From positions 124,001 to 188,000 of the forward strand of contig JACKPZ010000004.1 of NCBI GenBank assembly GCA_024233135.1: a DNA stretch of 64,000 nucleotides. The letters run 5' to 3'. The translations under genes were made by a program, and so were the position numbers. This stretch comes from Akkermansiaceae bacterium (GTDB lineage: Bacteria > Verrucomicrobiota > Verrucomicrobiia > Verrucomicrobiales > Akkermansiaceae). Positions 1 through 8,243 of the stretch are shown here, piece by piece (position 1 is the stretch's first letter; the number at the start of each line of letters is the position of its first letter). The notes under the pieces were generated by a model. It saw only the letters and a list, made by a program, of their open reading frames with translations, ran no database searches and had not been told where the DNA came from.

Positions 1-3
1 CGG

Positions 4-1542
4 TCACTTGGTTTCCAACAGGCTGGTGCCGGTCATCTGCGCGGGTTTTTCCAACCCGAGCATGTCGAGCAGGGTCGGCGCGACATCGGCGAGGATGCCG
101 TCGCGCACGGTGCGACCCTCGGCGTCATCGGCGACGTAGAGGATCTCGACGAGATTCGTGGTGTGCGCGGTGTTGGGCGAGCCGTCGGCATTGCGCATGA
201 ACTCGCAGTTTCCATGGTCCGCGGTGATGAGCAGCTTGCCACCGAGACGCAGGGTTTCCTCGACCACCGCTTTCACGGCGGCGTCGATGGTTTCCACCGC
301 CTTGATCGCCGCTTCGACGACGCCGGTGTGGCCGACCATGTCAGGGTTGGCGTAGTTGAGGATGACGAGATCGTAGTCCTTGAGTTTGGAAACCACGGTG
401 TCGGTGACCTCCGGCGCGCTCATCTGAGGCTTGAAGTCGTAGGTGGGCACGTCCTTCGGCGATGGGATGATGAAGCGGTCCTCACCCTCGTTGGAAACCT
501 CGACGCCGCCGTTGAAGAAATACGTCACGTGCGGGTATTTCTCCGTTTCGGCGATGCGCATCTGGTTGCGGCCGGCCGCGGCGACGGTCTCGCCGAGCGT
601 CATCTCGAGTTTCTCCGGCCCGAACAACACCGGGCAGCCGTAGGTCTCGTCATACTCGGTGAGTGTGACGTATTCGACCTTCGGAACCGACGTGCGGTCG
701 AAACCATCGAAGTCCGGCTTGAGAAACGCTTCGGAAAGCTCGCGGGCGCGGTCGGCGCGGAAGTTGAAAAACAACACCACGTCGCCATCGCGCACGCGCT
801 GGGTCTCCCAATCGCCGAAGACCATGGCCGGCATGAACTCGTCGGTCTTGTCCTGGCGGTAGAAATCGCCGACGGCCTCGCTGGCGAGGATCTCGCGCTT
901 CTCGCCCTTGCCGAGCACGATCGCGTCCCATGCCAGTTTCACGCGATCCCAGCGTTTGTCCCGGTCCATCGCGAAATAGCGGCCGACCACGGTGGAGATC
1001 CGCGCGCCGGACTTGGCGGCCTCGTCCTCGACCTTGGCGAGGTATTTCTCACCGCCCGTCGGCGAGGTGTCGCGGCCGTCGGTGATGGCGTGGATCATGA
1101 TGTCCTTCACACCCGCTTCGCCGGCCAGCTTGACCATCGCGATGAGCTGGTCCTGGTGGCTGTGCACGCCGCCGTCGGAAACGAGGCCGATGAAGTGCAG
1201 TCGCGAGCCCTTGGCCTTCTCCATGGTTTCCTTGAAGACGGGGTTGTCGGCGAGGGTGCCTTCGGCGATCGCCTTGTTGATGCGGGTGAGGTCCTGATAG
1301 ACGATGCGGCCGGCGCCGAGGTTGAGGTGGCCAACCTCGGAGTTGCCCATCTGGCCGTCCGGCAGGCCGACGTCCATGCCCGACGCGCTCAGATGGCCGC
1401 GGGGATACGACGAGAGAACCTCGTCATGAAACGGGGTGTTGGCGAGCAACACGGCGTTGCCGTCCTTTTCGGCGGTTTCCTTTCCTCCCGGGTTCAAGCC
1501 CCAACCGTCGCGGATGATGAGAACTACTGGTTTCTTGGCCAT
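4..1542 (-). CDS. gpmI: 2,3-bisphosphoglycerate-independent phosphoglycerate mutase
   Basis: Interconverts 3- and 2-phosphoglycerate in cytoplasmic glycolysis and gluconeogenesis using two Mn ions. The 512-residue length is normal for the family. Visible landmarks are the N-terminal metal-binding RDGWG (Asp12), the phosphorylated serine in GQMGNSEVGH (Ser68), the substrate-binding ITDGRDTSP block and the C-terminal metal motif ADHGNCE. The frame is open 28 codons further upstream, but that stretch is Gly/Thr-rich and unlike the family. MAKKPVVLIIRDGWG is a typical start, so the ATG at 1542 was chosen. It lies 97 bp behind rodA on the same strand and may share its transcript. Confidence 0.96.
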   Translation of the reverse strand: MAKKPVVLIIRDGWGLNPGGKETAEKDGNAVLLANTPFHDEVLSSYPRGHLSASGMDVGLPDGQMGNSEVGHLNLGAGRIVYQDLTRINKAIAEGTLADNPVFKETMEKAKGSRLHFIGLVSDGGVHSHQDQLIAMVKLAGEAGVKDIMIHAITDGRDTSPTGGEKYLAKVEDEAAKSGARISTVVGRYFAMDRDKRWDRVKLAWDAIVLGKGEKREILASEAVGDFYRQDKTDEFMPAMVFGDWETQRVRDGDVVLFFNFRADRARELSEAFLKPDFDGFDRTSVPKVEYVTLTEYDETYGCPVLFGPEKLEMTLGETVAAAGRNQMRIAETEKYPHVTYFFNGGVEVSNEGEDRFIIPSPKDVPTYDFKPQMSAPEVTDTVVSKLKDYDLVILNYANPDMVGHTGVVEAAIKAVETIDAAVKAVVEETLRLGGKLLITADHGNCEFMRNADGSPNTAHTTNLVEILYVADDAEGRTVRDGILADVAPTLLDMLGLEKPAQMTGTSLLETK

Positions 1543-1639
1543 GCGTGGGCCTGTACCCGTGCCCGTCCCGCCGGGCAAGCCCTGAAAACCAACCGATTCT
1601 CCTCTTTTCCCCGCGGATCCTGCCACGGCGGCCGATGCC

Positions 1640-2866
1640 TCAGTCCTCCTCGGGCTTTGCCTTGAGTTTCAGCTCGGGACGCGCGTTGCGGTGGATCCAA
1701 ACGCTCTGCACCAGCCCCAGCAGCATCATGCAGATCACCACGAAGGTGCCCGAGTAGCTCACCAGCGGCAGCGGGATGCCGGTGATCGGCAGCAGCAGCA
1801 CGCACATCCCGATGCTCTCGAAGACATGGGCGAAAATCAGCGCCACCACCAGGCTGACGAGCAGCCGTCCGGACATGTCGCGGCTGTAAAACGCGATGAA
1901 CAGCCCCTGGATCAGCAGCAGAGCGAAGGTGGTGACCAGCAGCAGGCTGCCGCGGAACCCGAGTTCCTCGGCGATCACGGCGAAAATGTAGTCGTTGTGG
2001 GCGGTGTCGCTCGGGATGAAGGCCTTGGCGTGCAGCGAGTTGTCGGCTGCGGTGGCCATCCAGCCGACACCTTTCCAACCGGCCTTGCCGACGGCCATCG
2101 AGATGTTGTGGGGCGCCCACGCCTCGGCCTGGGTATCGACCTCCTGCCCGCGCAGCATCTTAAGCCAGGTGTCGATCCGCTCCGGCCCCCGGTCCGAAAG
2201 CAGCGGCAGCGCCACGAAATACACCAGCGGCAGCAGACCCGCGCCGATGAAGGTGAGAAACGAGAGGTAACGAAACGGCAGCCCGCCGATCAGCAGCGCC
2301 ACCACCATCACCGGCACCCACACGAGCGCCGAGCCCATGTCGCCCATTTTCACGACCATCAGGAACGGGACGGCACCCGTCGCGGCGATGATCAGCAACC
2401 TCACGAAGGGCGCCCCGAACCACCGGTGGAGACGCGGCAGGTCCTGGATCAGGCAGGCCATCAGGATGATGCCCGAGGAAATCCCCATCTGCGCCGGCTG
2501 GAAACTGAAGCCGCCGAACGTCAGACGGTGCACGGTGTCGTCCTGCTGCATCGCCATCGCCATCAGACCGAGGCTCACGAGGTAGTATGGCAGGGCGAGC
2601 CAGCGCAGCCAGCGGTAGTCGATCAGCGCCGCGGCGAAATACACCACGCTGCCGAGCAGGATCCACCGCTTCTGCATCCACGCGAAGTATTTCCCCGCGC
2701 TGCCGAACTGGTCGATGATGTCGGAGGAAACGGACAGGTGGCGCGCCGCGCTCTCGATCATGAACACGCCGAAAACGAGCAGCCCGTACATCACCAGTAC
2801 GAGCACCCAGTTCATGCCGAGGAGTTTCTTGAGAAACGGCGTCATCGCGCGACGGAGCGCGACCAT
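1640..2866 (-). CDS. rodA: Rod-shape-determining SEDS glycosyltransferase RodA
   Basis: A polytopic inner-membrane peptidoglycan polymerase of the SEDS (RodA/FtsW/SpoVE) family that makes side-wall glycan with a partner class B PBP. The 408 residues are mostly hydrophobic helices. The conserved block PSDTAHNDYIFAVIAEELG contains the Asp matching the essential residue of E. coli RodA, and the C-terminal signature FESIGMCVLLLPITGIPLP is typical of RodA. Possible starts are 2866 (MVALRR) and 2845 (MTPFLKK); the longer is given and the shorter is equally plausible. No mreC or pbp2 neighbour is visible, although the window edge limits this. It diverges from the beta-galactosidase gene with a 111-bp intergenic gap. 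Confidence 0.93.
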   Translation of the reverse strand: MVALRRAMTPFLKKLLGMNWVLVLVMYGLLVFGVFMIESAARHLSVSSDIIDQFGSAGKYFAWMQKRWILLGSVVYFAAALIDYRWLRWLALPYYLVSLGLMAMAMQQDDTVHRLTFGGFSFQPAQMGISSGIILMACLIQDLPRLHRWFGAPFVRLLIIAATGAVPFLMVVKMGDMGSALVWVPVMVVALLIGGLPFRYLSFLTFIGAGLLPLVYFVALPLLSDRGPERIDTWLKMLRGQEVDTQAEAWAPHNISMAVGKAGWKGVGWMATAADNSLHAKAFIPSDTAHNDYIFAVIAEELGFRGSLLLVTTFALLLIQGLFIAFYSRDMSGRLLVSLVVALIFAHVFESIGMCVLLLPITGIPLPLVSYSGTFVVICMMLLGLVQSVWIHRNARPELKLKAKPEED

Positions 2867-2977
2867 AGGTCCCCGCGCGCCCGTGGCAAGCGAAGGGATG
2901 CGGAGACGGACGCCGGGGCGGGATCATTCCCCCTTGCATGGCGGCGGGGCCGGCTTTTGGATGGCGATGTCCGTGTC

Positions 2978-5900
2978 ATGAAAGCATTCGCCGTTTCCGC
3001 CGCCTTGATCTCCTCCGCCATCGTCCATGCCGCCCCGGATTGGGAAAACCAGGCGGTGTTCCGCATTCAAAAGGAGGAGCCCCGGGCGGTTTCCATGCCG
3101 TTCCCGACTGCGGATGGAGCGCTCTCGAAGAAACGCCTCGAGTCGCCCTGGTGCATGATGCTCAACGGCGACTGGAAGTTCCACTGGGTGAATCACCCGG
3201 ACAAACGTCCCGCCGACTTCTTCCGCACGGACTTCGATGACTCGGCGTGGAAAACGATTCCCGTGCCGTCGAACGTCGAGCTGCACGGCTACGGCACGCC
3301 GATCTACTGCAACCAGCCCTACCCGTTCCAAAAGGATCCGCCGCGGGTGATGGGCGAGCCGCCGAAGAACTTCACCACCTTCACCGAGCGCAACCCGGTT
3401 TCCTCCTACCGACGGACCTTCACCCTGCCGGACTCATGGACCGGCCGCCACACGTTCCTCACTTTCAACGGCGTTTCCTCCGCATTCTACCTGTGGATCA
3501 ACGGACGGAAAGTCGGCTACTCGCAGGACTCGCGGACACCGGCCGAGTTCGACATCACCGACCACCTCCGCCGCGGCGAAAACACGCTGGCCGTCGAGGT
3601 CTATCGGTACTCGGACGGCTCGTATCTGGAGTGCCAGGACTTCTGGCGCCTCTCCGGCATCTTCCGCGACGTCTACCTGCGGTCGTGCGCGCCTCTCCAA
3701 CTCCGCGATTTCCTCGCCCGCGGCGGATTGTCCGATGACTACTCGAAGGGCACGCTCGACCTGCGGGTGGAACTGCGCGACGTCGTCGGCGCCGGTCTGG
3801 TGTCCGGCTCCTCCGTCGATGCCAAGGTGTTCGCTCCGGATGGCTCGGAACTCGTGGCCACGACCTTGAAACCGGGTGCCGATGGAAAAGCGGCGACCCA
3901 CCTCAAGGATCTCGACATCCAGCCATGGTCCGCCGAGTCCCCCACCCTCTATCAGCTTCTGCTCACCATCCGCAACCGCGCCGGCGAGGCGGTCGATCAC
4001 GTCGCCACGAAGATCGGTTTCTCGCGCAGCGAGATCCATGAGGGCCAGCTCCTCGTCAACGGCAGGCCGGTCCTCATCAAGGGCGTCAACCGCCACGACC
4101 ACCATCCGGACCTCGGCCACTACCTCACCGAGGAACAGATGCGCGAGGACCTCGTCATCGCGAAACAAAACAACATCAACGCGATCCGCACCTGCCACTA
4201 TCCGAACGATCCGCGTTTTCTCGAACTCTGCGACGAACTCGGCCTCTACGTTTGCTCCGAGGCCAACATCGAGTCCCACGGCATGGGCTACGGCAAGGAG
4301 TCGCTCGCCAAGGACTCGTCATGGGAAGCCGCCCACGTCGACCGCGTCCGCAACATGGTCGAGGCATTCAAGAACCACCCGTCCATCATCCTCTGGTCGC
4401 TCGGCAACGAGGCCGGAGACGGCGTGAACTTCGTCGCCTGCTCGAAGTGGGTCCGCGATCACGAACCGACCCGCCCGATCCACTACGAACGCGCCGGCCA
4501 AGCGTCCCACGTCGACCTCTACTCGCCGATGTATGCCAGCCACGACGGCTGCATCCGCTACGCCCGCAACGAGGAGAAGAAACCCCTCGCCCGTCAGAAA
4601 CCGTTGATCCAATGCGAGTATTCCCACGCCATGGGCAACTCGTCCGGAGGCCTCGCCGACTACTGGGAGATCTTCCGCCGCGAGCGACTGCTCCAGGGCG
4701 GATTCATCTGGGACTACATCGACCAGGGACTGCGCAGGAAACGCCCGGCACCCGCGAGCGTCACGGATACCTCCGCAGCGAAACGCGCCGTCCGCCTTGC
4801 CGGCGAGGTCGATGCGGAAAACGGCCTCGTCTCCGGCTACGCGACCGTCCCGGCGGATCCGGACTTCGATCCGGACGGTGGTTTCTCCGTCCTCGCCCGC
4901 GTCCGCCCCGGCGCGAACGGCGGCGACAACCCGATCGTCACCAAGGGCGACCGGTCATGGGCGCTCAAGATCAACGGCAAGGGTGAGCTCGAGTTCTTTC
5001 TCTATCAGAACGGTTGGAAAGCCGCCACCGCCCCCTTGCCCGGCGATTGGGAAGGCAAGTGGCACAACCTCCGCGCCAGCTACGACGGCCGCCGCATGAT
5101 CCTCGAAGCCGACGGCCGCGAACTCGCCCGCAAGGACTTCACCGGCAAGCCCGCCACCAACCAACAACCGCTCGGCATCGGTCACAACGCCGACTACCCC
5201 GAGCGCGCGTTCCACGGCGCGATCGCCCGCGTGCAGGTCAGCGGCGCGGACAAACGCGTCCTGCTCGACGTCGATTTCACCCGTTTCACCCGCAGCGGCG
5301 GCGAGGTCGAATACTTCGCGTGGGGCGGCGACTTCGGCGACGTGCCGAACGACGGCAACTTCTGCTGCAATGGCATCCTCGCATCCGACCGTCGGCCGAC
5401 CCCGCAACTGCCCGAGGTGAAGAAGGTCTATCAGGACTTCGCGTTCTCCCTCACCGGCGACAAGAAACTCAAGATCTCCAGCGAGAGGTTCTTCACCGGC
5501 ACCGCGGACCTCGAACTCGCCACCGGATACCTCGTGAACGGCAGCGGCGAACTGAAAACCGTTTCCGAAACTCCGGAAATCGCCCCCGGCCAATCCATGG
5601 AGATCGACCCCGGCGCACCACCCGCCGCCGGCCCCGGCAAGGAGGTCATCCTCAGCGCCGAACTCCGCCTGAAACACGACACCGCATGGGCCAAGGCCGG
5701 CCACGTCGTCGCATGGGGGCAGATCCCGATCGGCGGCGACGCGGTCACCGCCCCGCAACCCGCCGCCGGCACCGCTCCCGAAGTCGTCCGCGACAACGGC
5801 CTCACCACCGTCCGCGGCGCTGGTTTCACCGCCACCTTCGACGAAGCCACCGCCACGCTCGTGAAATACGAAGCCGGCGGCCGCCAACACCTCGCCGGCC

Positions 5901-6634
5901 CGCTCCACCTCGACTTCTGGCGAGCGCCCGTCGATAACGACCGCGCCAACGGCTTCACCAACCGCTCCGGCATGTGGCGCGACGCGGGCGGAAACGCCAA
6001 GGCCACATCCTATCAGACCGGCGCGAGGGACGGCGCCGTCGTCATCGATGCCGCGCTCTCCCTGTCCGCCGGCTCCTCCACGGCCGCCGTTTCCTATCGG
6101 ATCGACCCCGCCGGCCACATCACCGTGGAGGCGGAACTCAAGCCGCAGGGCGGAGGCCTCGGCCCGATCCCGCGCGTCGGCATGTCCGTGCGCCTGCCCA
6201 AGGACCTCGACACCTGGTCGTGGTACGGCCGCGGCCCGCACGAGACGATGCTCGACCGCAAGGCCGGCGGCCGCTTCGGAAACTGGCGGGTCAAGGTGGC
6301 CGACGCTTGGTTCCCCTACGTCGAACCGCAGGAAACCGGCAACCGCACCGATGTCCGCCACGCCTCCTTCACCGACGCGTCCGGCAAGGGGCTCTCCATC
6401 CAGGCCGTCGGCGAGGCACTTGAAGTCACCGCCCATCCCTTCGAAACCCGCGACCTCGAAGGCCCCCGCCACCCCTGCGACATCCCGCAGCGCGATTTCC
6501 TCACCGTCCACATCGACCACGCCCAGATGGGCGTCGGCGGCGTGAACTCCTGGGGCGCCCGCCCGATGGACCAACACATCCTGAAGCCGGACAAGAGCTA
6601 CCGCTGGAGCTTCGTCCTGAGTGCCGCGAAGTGA
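2978..6634 (+). CDS. Secreted GH2 beta-galactosidase (LacZ type) with an inserted LamG-like domain
   Basis: Hydrolyses terminal beta-galactosides, probably outside the cytoplasm because residues 1-18 form a signal peptide (MKAFAVSAALISSAIVHA). The predicted protein has 1218 residues, against about 1020 for E. coli LacZ. The order is sugar-binding domain, Ig-like domain, TIM barrel with acid/base Glu478 (WSLGNEAGD) and nucleophile Glu547 (IQCEYSHAMG), then the C-terminal small-chain domain ending in the VNSWG motif. Between WDYIDQG (about residue 574) and AWGGDFGD (about 778) lie some 190 extra residues resembling a LamG/concanavalin-like lectin fold; E. coli LacZ is continuous there. The start is set by the signal peptide. 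The open frame extends far upstream but runs antisense to rodA. Confidence 0.93.
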   Translation: MKAFAVSAALISSAIVHAAPDWENQAVFRIQKEEPRAVSMPFPTADGALSKKRLESPWCMMLNGDWKFHWVNHPDKRPADFFRTDFDDSAWKTIPVPSNVELHGYGTPIYCNQPYPFQKDPPRVMGEPPKNFTTFTERNPVSSYRRTFTLPDSWTGRHTFLTFNGVSSAFYLWINGRKVGYSQDSRTPAEFDITDHLRRGENTLAVEVYRYSDGSYLECQDFWRLSGIFRDVYLRSCAPLQLRDFLARGGLSDDYSKGTLDLRVELRDVVGAGLVSGSSVDAKVFAPDGSELVATTLKPGADGKAATHLKDLDIQPWSAESPTLYQLLLTIRNRAGEAVDHVATKIGFSRSEIHEGQLLVNGRPVLIKGVNRHDHHPDLGHYLTEEQMREDLVIAKQNNINAIRTCHYPNDPRFLELCDELGLYVCSEANIESHGMGYGKESLAKDSSWEAAHVDRVRNMVEAFKNHPSIILWSLGNEAGDGVNFVACSKWVRDHEPTRPIHYERAGQASHVDLYSPMYASHDGCIRYARNEEKKPLARQKPLIQCEYSHAMGNSSGGLADYWEIFRRERLLQGGFIWDYIDQGLRRKRPAPASVTDTSAAKRAVRLAGEVDAENGLVSGYATVPADPDFDPDGGFSVLARVRPGANGGDNPIVTKGDRSWALKINGKGELEFFLYQNGWKAATAPLPGDWEGKWHNLRASYDGRRMILEADGRELARKDFTGKPATNQQPLGIGHNADYPERAFHGAIARVQVSGADKRVLLDVDFTRFTRSGGEVEYFAWGGDFGDVPNDGNFCCNGILASDRRPTPQLPEVKKVYQDFAFSLTGDKKLKISSERFFTGTADLELATGYLVNGSGELKTVSETPEIAPGQSMEIDPGAPPAAGPGKEVILSAELRLKHDTAWAKAGHVVAWGQIPIGGDAVTAPQPAAGTAPEVVRDNGLTTVRGAGFTATFDEATATLVKYEAGGRQHLAGPLHLDFWRAPVDNDRANGFTNRSGMWRDAGGNAKATSYQTGARDGAVVIDAALSLSAGSSTAAVSYRIDPAGHITVEAELKPQGGGLGPIPRVGMSVRLPKDLDTWSWYGRGPHETMLDRKAGGRFGNWRVKVADAWFPYVEPQETGNRTDVRHASFTDASGKGLSIQAVGEALEVTAHPFETRDLEGPRHPCDIPQRDFLTVHIDHAQMGVGGVNSWGARPMDQHILKPDKSYRWSFVLSAAK

Positions 6635-6656
6635 GTGCCCGCAACGCCTGAAACCA

Positions 6657-7394
6657 TCACTCCGGCCACACCACGACCGGCGCCTTGCCGTGCCAAAACG
6701 GCTGGGAAGGGTCGAAGAGGTCCTTGGCGCCGTGGAGGATCCGGCCGGTTTTCATATCGACGGGAAAGGTTCTCGCGCTGTTGTCGGACATGAGAGCTAC
6801 CACCTTGCGCTCATAGGAATCGTATTTTCTCAGCGTTTTCATATCCGCGAGTTTCTTCCCTCTTGCCAATGGTGCGATAGCCACGGGCACAGGAGGATCC
6901 GCCGAGGATGAGCCATCTAGAATGTATGAGAAGGAGCACTCCCCTTTCTCCAAAGCATGGTTTCCATGGGTGAAATCATCCGGCCATTTCGGAGTTTGCA
7001 CGCTTCGGGCGAAAAATATGCCTTCACTTTGGGCGCACCCCGTCACGATCAACTGCCGGAAGAAATCGTTGGAAGTCGCAGTGCCCATGGGAACCGTGGA
7101 GGCAGGGTGTTTCGTCCTTAGCTTGGCAAGTGTATCGGCGTTCGGCATCGAACCGAACTCCGTTTCGAAATCGAGCAGAGCCAATCCGATCTGACGGGAA
7201 TTGTTTAACTCTGGAGTCACCCCCCGGCACTTGGATTTTCGAGCCATAAGCGGCAATGATGCCATTACCACCACGCCCACCACCGATAGCATTCCCACTA
7301 GCCAGATTCCCACCATCCATCTCCGAGACCTCTTCGCCTGCTCCGACGGCACTGGCACCGGCACATCCGGCGGTGGCTGGGGATGGCTTTGCAT
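6657..7394 (-). CDS. Pseudopilin-like membrane protein of unknown function
   Basis: A 245-residue protein with a short proline-rich cytoplasmic N-terminus, one membrane helix (about residues 26-50) and a soluble exported domain. After the helix comes LNNSRQIGLALLDFETEFG, and the tail carries a display-of-values style FHGKAP/TGRILHGAKD region. This layout is common in verrucomicrobial and planctomycete proteins related to type II secretion pseudopilins (DUF1559-like). The membrane helix does not begin with a canonical prepilin peptidase site, so processing is doubtful. The gene converges on the galactosidase gene with a 22-bp gap. The function is unknown and the family link rests on layout only. 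Confidence 0.7.
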   Translation of the reverse strand: MQSHPQPPPDVPVPVPSEQAKRSRRWMVGIWLVGMLSVVGVVVMASLPLMARKSKCRGVTPELNNSRQIGLALLDFETEFGSMPNADTLAKLRTKHPASTVPMGTATSNDFFRQLIVTGCAQSEGIFFARSVQTPKWPDDFTHGNHALEKGECSFSYILDGSSSADPPVPVAIAPLARGKKLADMKTLRKYDSYERKVVALMSDNSARTFPVDMKTGRILHGAKDLFDPSQPFWHGKAPVVVWPE

Positions 7395-7444
7395 CGCGGA
7401 AGGAATGTTGGAACATCAAAACCACCGTGGCAATCTCATCGACG

Positions 7445-7516
7445 GTCCGGAGTCCAAGCTTCAGCTTGTCTCCTCCTCCCCACGCTCCGCGGCACGGTGA
7501 ACCGTGGACTCCGGAC
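7445..7516. repeat. 72-bp element with perfect 12-bp terminal inverted repeats
   Basis: The left arm GTCCGGAGTCCA (7445-7456) and right arm TGGACTCCGGAC (7505-7516) are exact reverse complements. Just inside the left arm is a second dyad, AAGCTTCAGCTT. The element sits between the divergent pseudopilin-like gene and imuA. It could be a MITE/REP-like repeat or simply a strong RNA hairpin. No second copy was noticed in this window. Confidence 0.5.
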
Positions 7517-7571
7517 GGGTTTCCAGCGCTCCCTTCCGTTTCCCCGCGCATCCGCGAAAACACCACGAAAC

Positions 7572-7585
7572 TGTTCTCTTGAACA
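7572..7585 (+). promoter_or_regulatory. LexA operator (SOS box)
   Basis: TGTTC-TCTT-GAACA is a perfect match to the TGTTC-N4-GAACA LexA-binding motif reported for Verrucomicrobia. Its centre lies about 35 bp before the proposed imuA start. The genes behind it (imuA-imuB-dnaE2) are a classic LexA regulon in many phyla, which strongly supports the call. Confidence 0.85.
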
Positions 7586-7613
7586 TTTAAGAGGGTGCCG
7601 TATTCTCCCCGGC

Positions 7614-8243
7614 GTGCCTTCGAACGTCGTGGAACTGCTGCGCCGCCAACTCCGGGAGAAATTCCCGGAGGCGCATGCCGTGCGCCCGCCGCCGGAGCCG
7701 GAAACCCCGGTGGAAAACCTGTTTTCGCCCCGGTTTTTCCCCGCCGGGGAGATTTCCGAGGTACTCGCCGGAGGCTCGGCGCTGTCCCTGCTGCTCGCCG
7801 GCCTGCTGGGAAATCCGGACGCGCCCGCGCCGCACCCGGAACTCGTCTGGGTTGATGGCGCGGACCGATTCGACCCCGCGTCGTTCACGCCCGCCGCCTG
7901 CTCGCGCATGTTGTGGGTCCGCTGCCGGCGCGCGCCGGACATGCTCAAGGCGGCCGACCTGTTGGTCCGCGACGGCAACATCCCGCTCGTCCTGCTCGAT
8001 GCCGCCGCCCTGCCCCGCCGCGATCTCGACGCCCTGCCGAAGTCCTCCTGGTGGCGGCTCAAACACGGCGCCGGCCGCAGCGGCTGCCGGCTCGTCGTGC
8101 TCAGTCGTTTCCCGCTCGTCCCCTGCGCAGCCCTCCGCCTGCCCCTCACCGCCCGCCTCAGCCTCGACGATCTGGACCGGCCCAGGGAGGAGCTTCTCGG
8201 AAAAGTGCGCAGGCAGGAGCAACGGCGGAGCGCGGGGGCATGA
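7614..8243 (+). CDS. imuA: ImuA-like SOS mutagenesis protein
   Basis: First gene of the imuA-imuB-dnaE2 cassette. ImuA proteins resemble RecA/SulA and are needed for DNA-damage-induced mutagenesis together with ImuB and DnaE2. This 209-residue product is divergent, and the identification rests mainly on operon position plus a SulA/RecA-like core (GGSALSLLLAGLL, then IPLVLLDAAALP and RLVVLSRF). A GTG start at 7614 was chosen because the frame upstream runs through the LexA box, where a coding start would be unlikely. The stop overlaps the imuB start in an ATGA, implying translational coupling. A LexA operator lies 29 bp upstream. Confidence 0.75.
   Translation: MPSNVVELLRRQLREKFPEAHAVRPPPEPETPVENLFSPRFFPAGEISEVLAGGSALSLLLAGLLGNPDAPAPHPELVWVDGADRFDPASFTPAACSRMLWVRCRRAPDMLKAADLLVRDGNIPLVLLDAAALPRRDLDALPKSSWWRLKHGAGRSGCRLVVLSRFPLVPCAALRLPLTARLSLDDLDRPREELLGKVRRQEQRRSAGA

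Noticed and set aside
163..1665. Long plus-strand frame over gpmI
   Set aside because: Shadow of the minus-strand mutase, His/Arg/Val-rich, with no domain.
4955..6577. 540-residue minus-strand frame inside lacZ
   Set aside because: Antisense shadow of the galactosidase; composition not protein-like.
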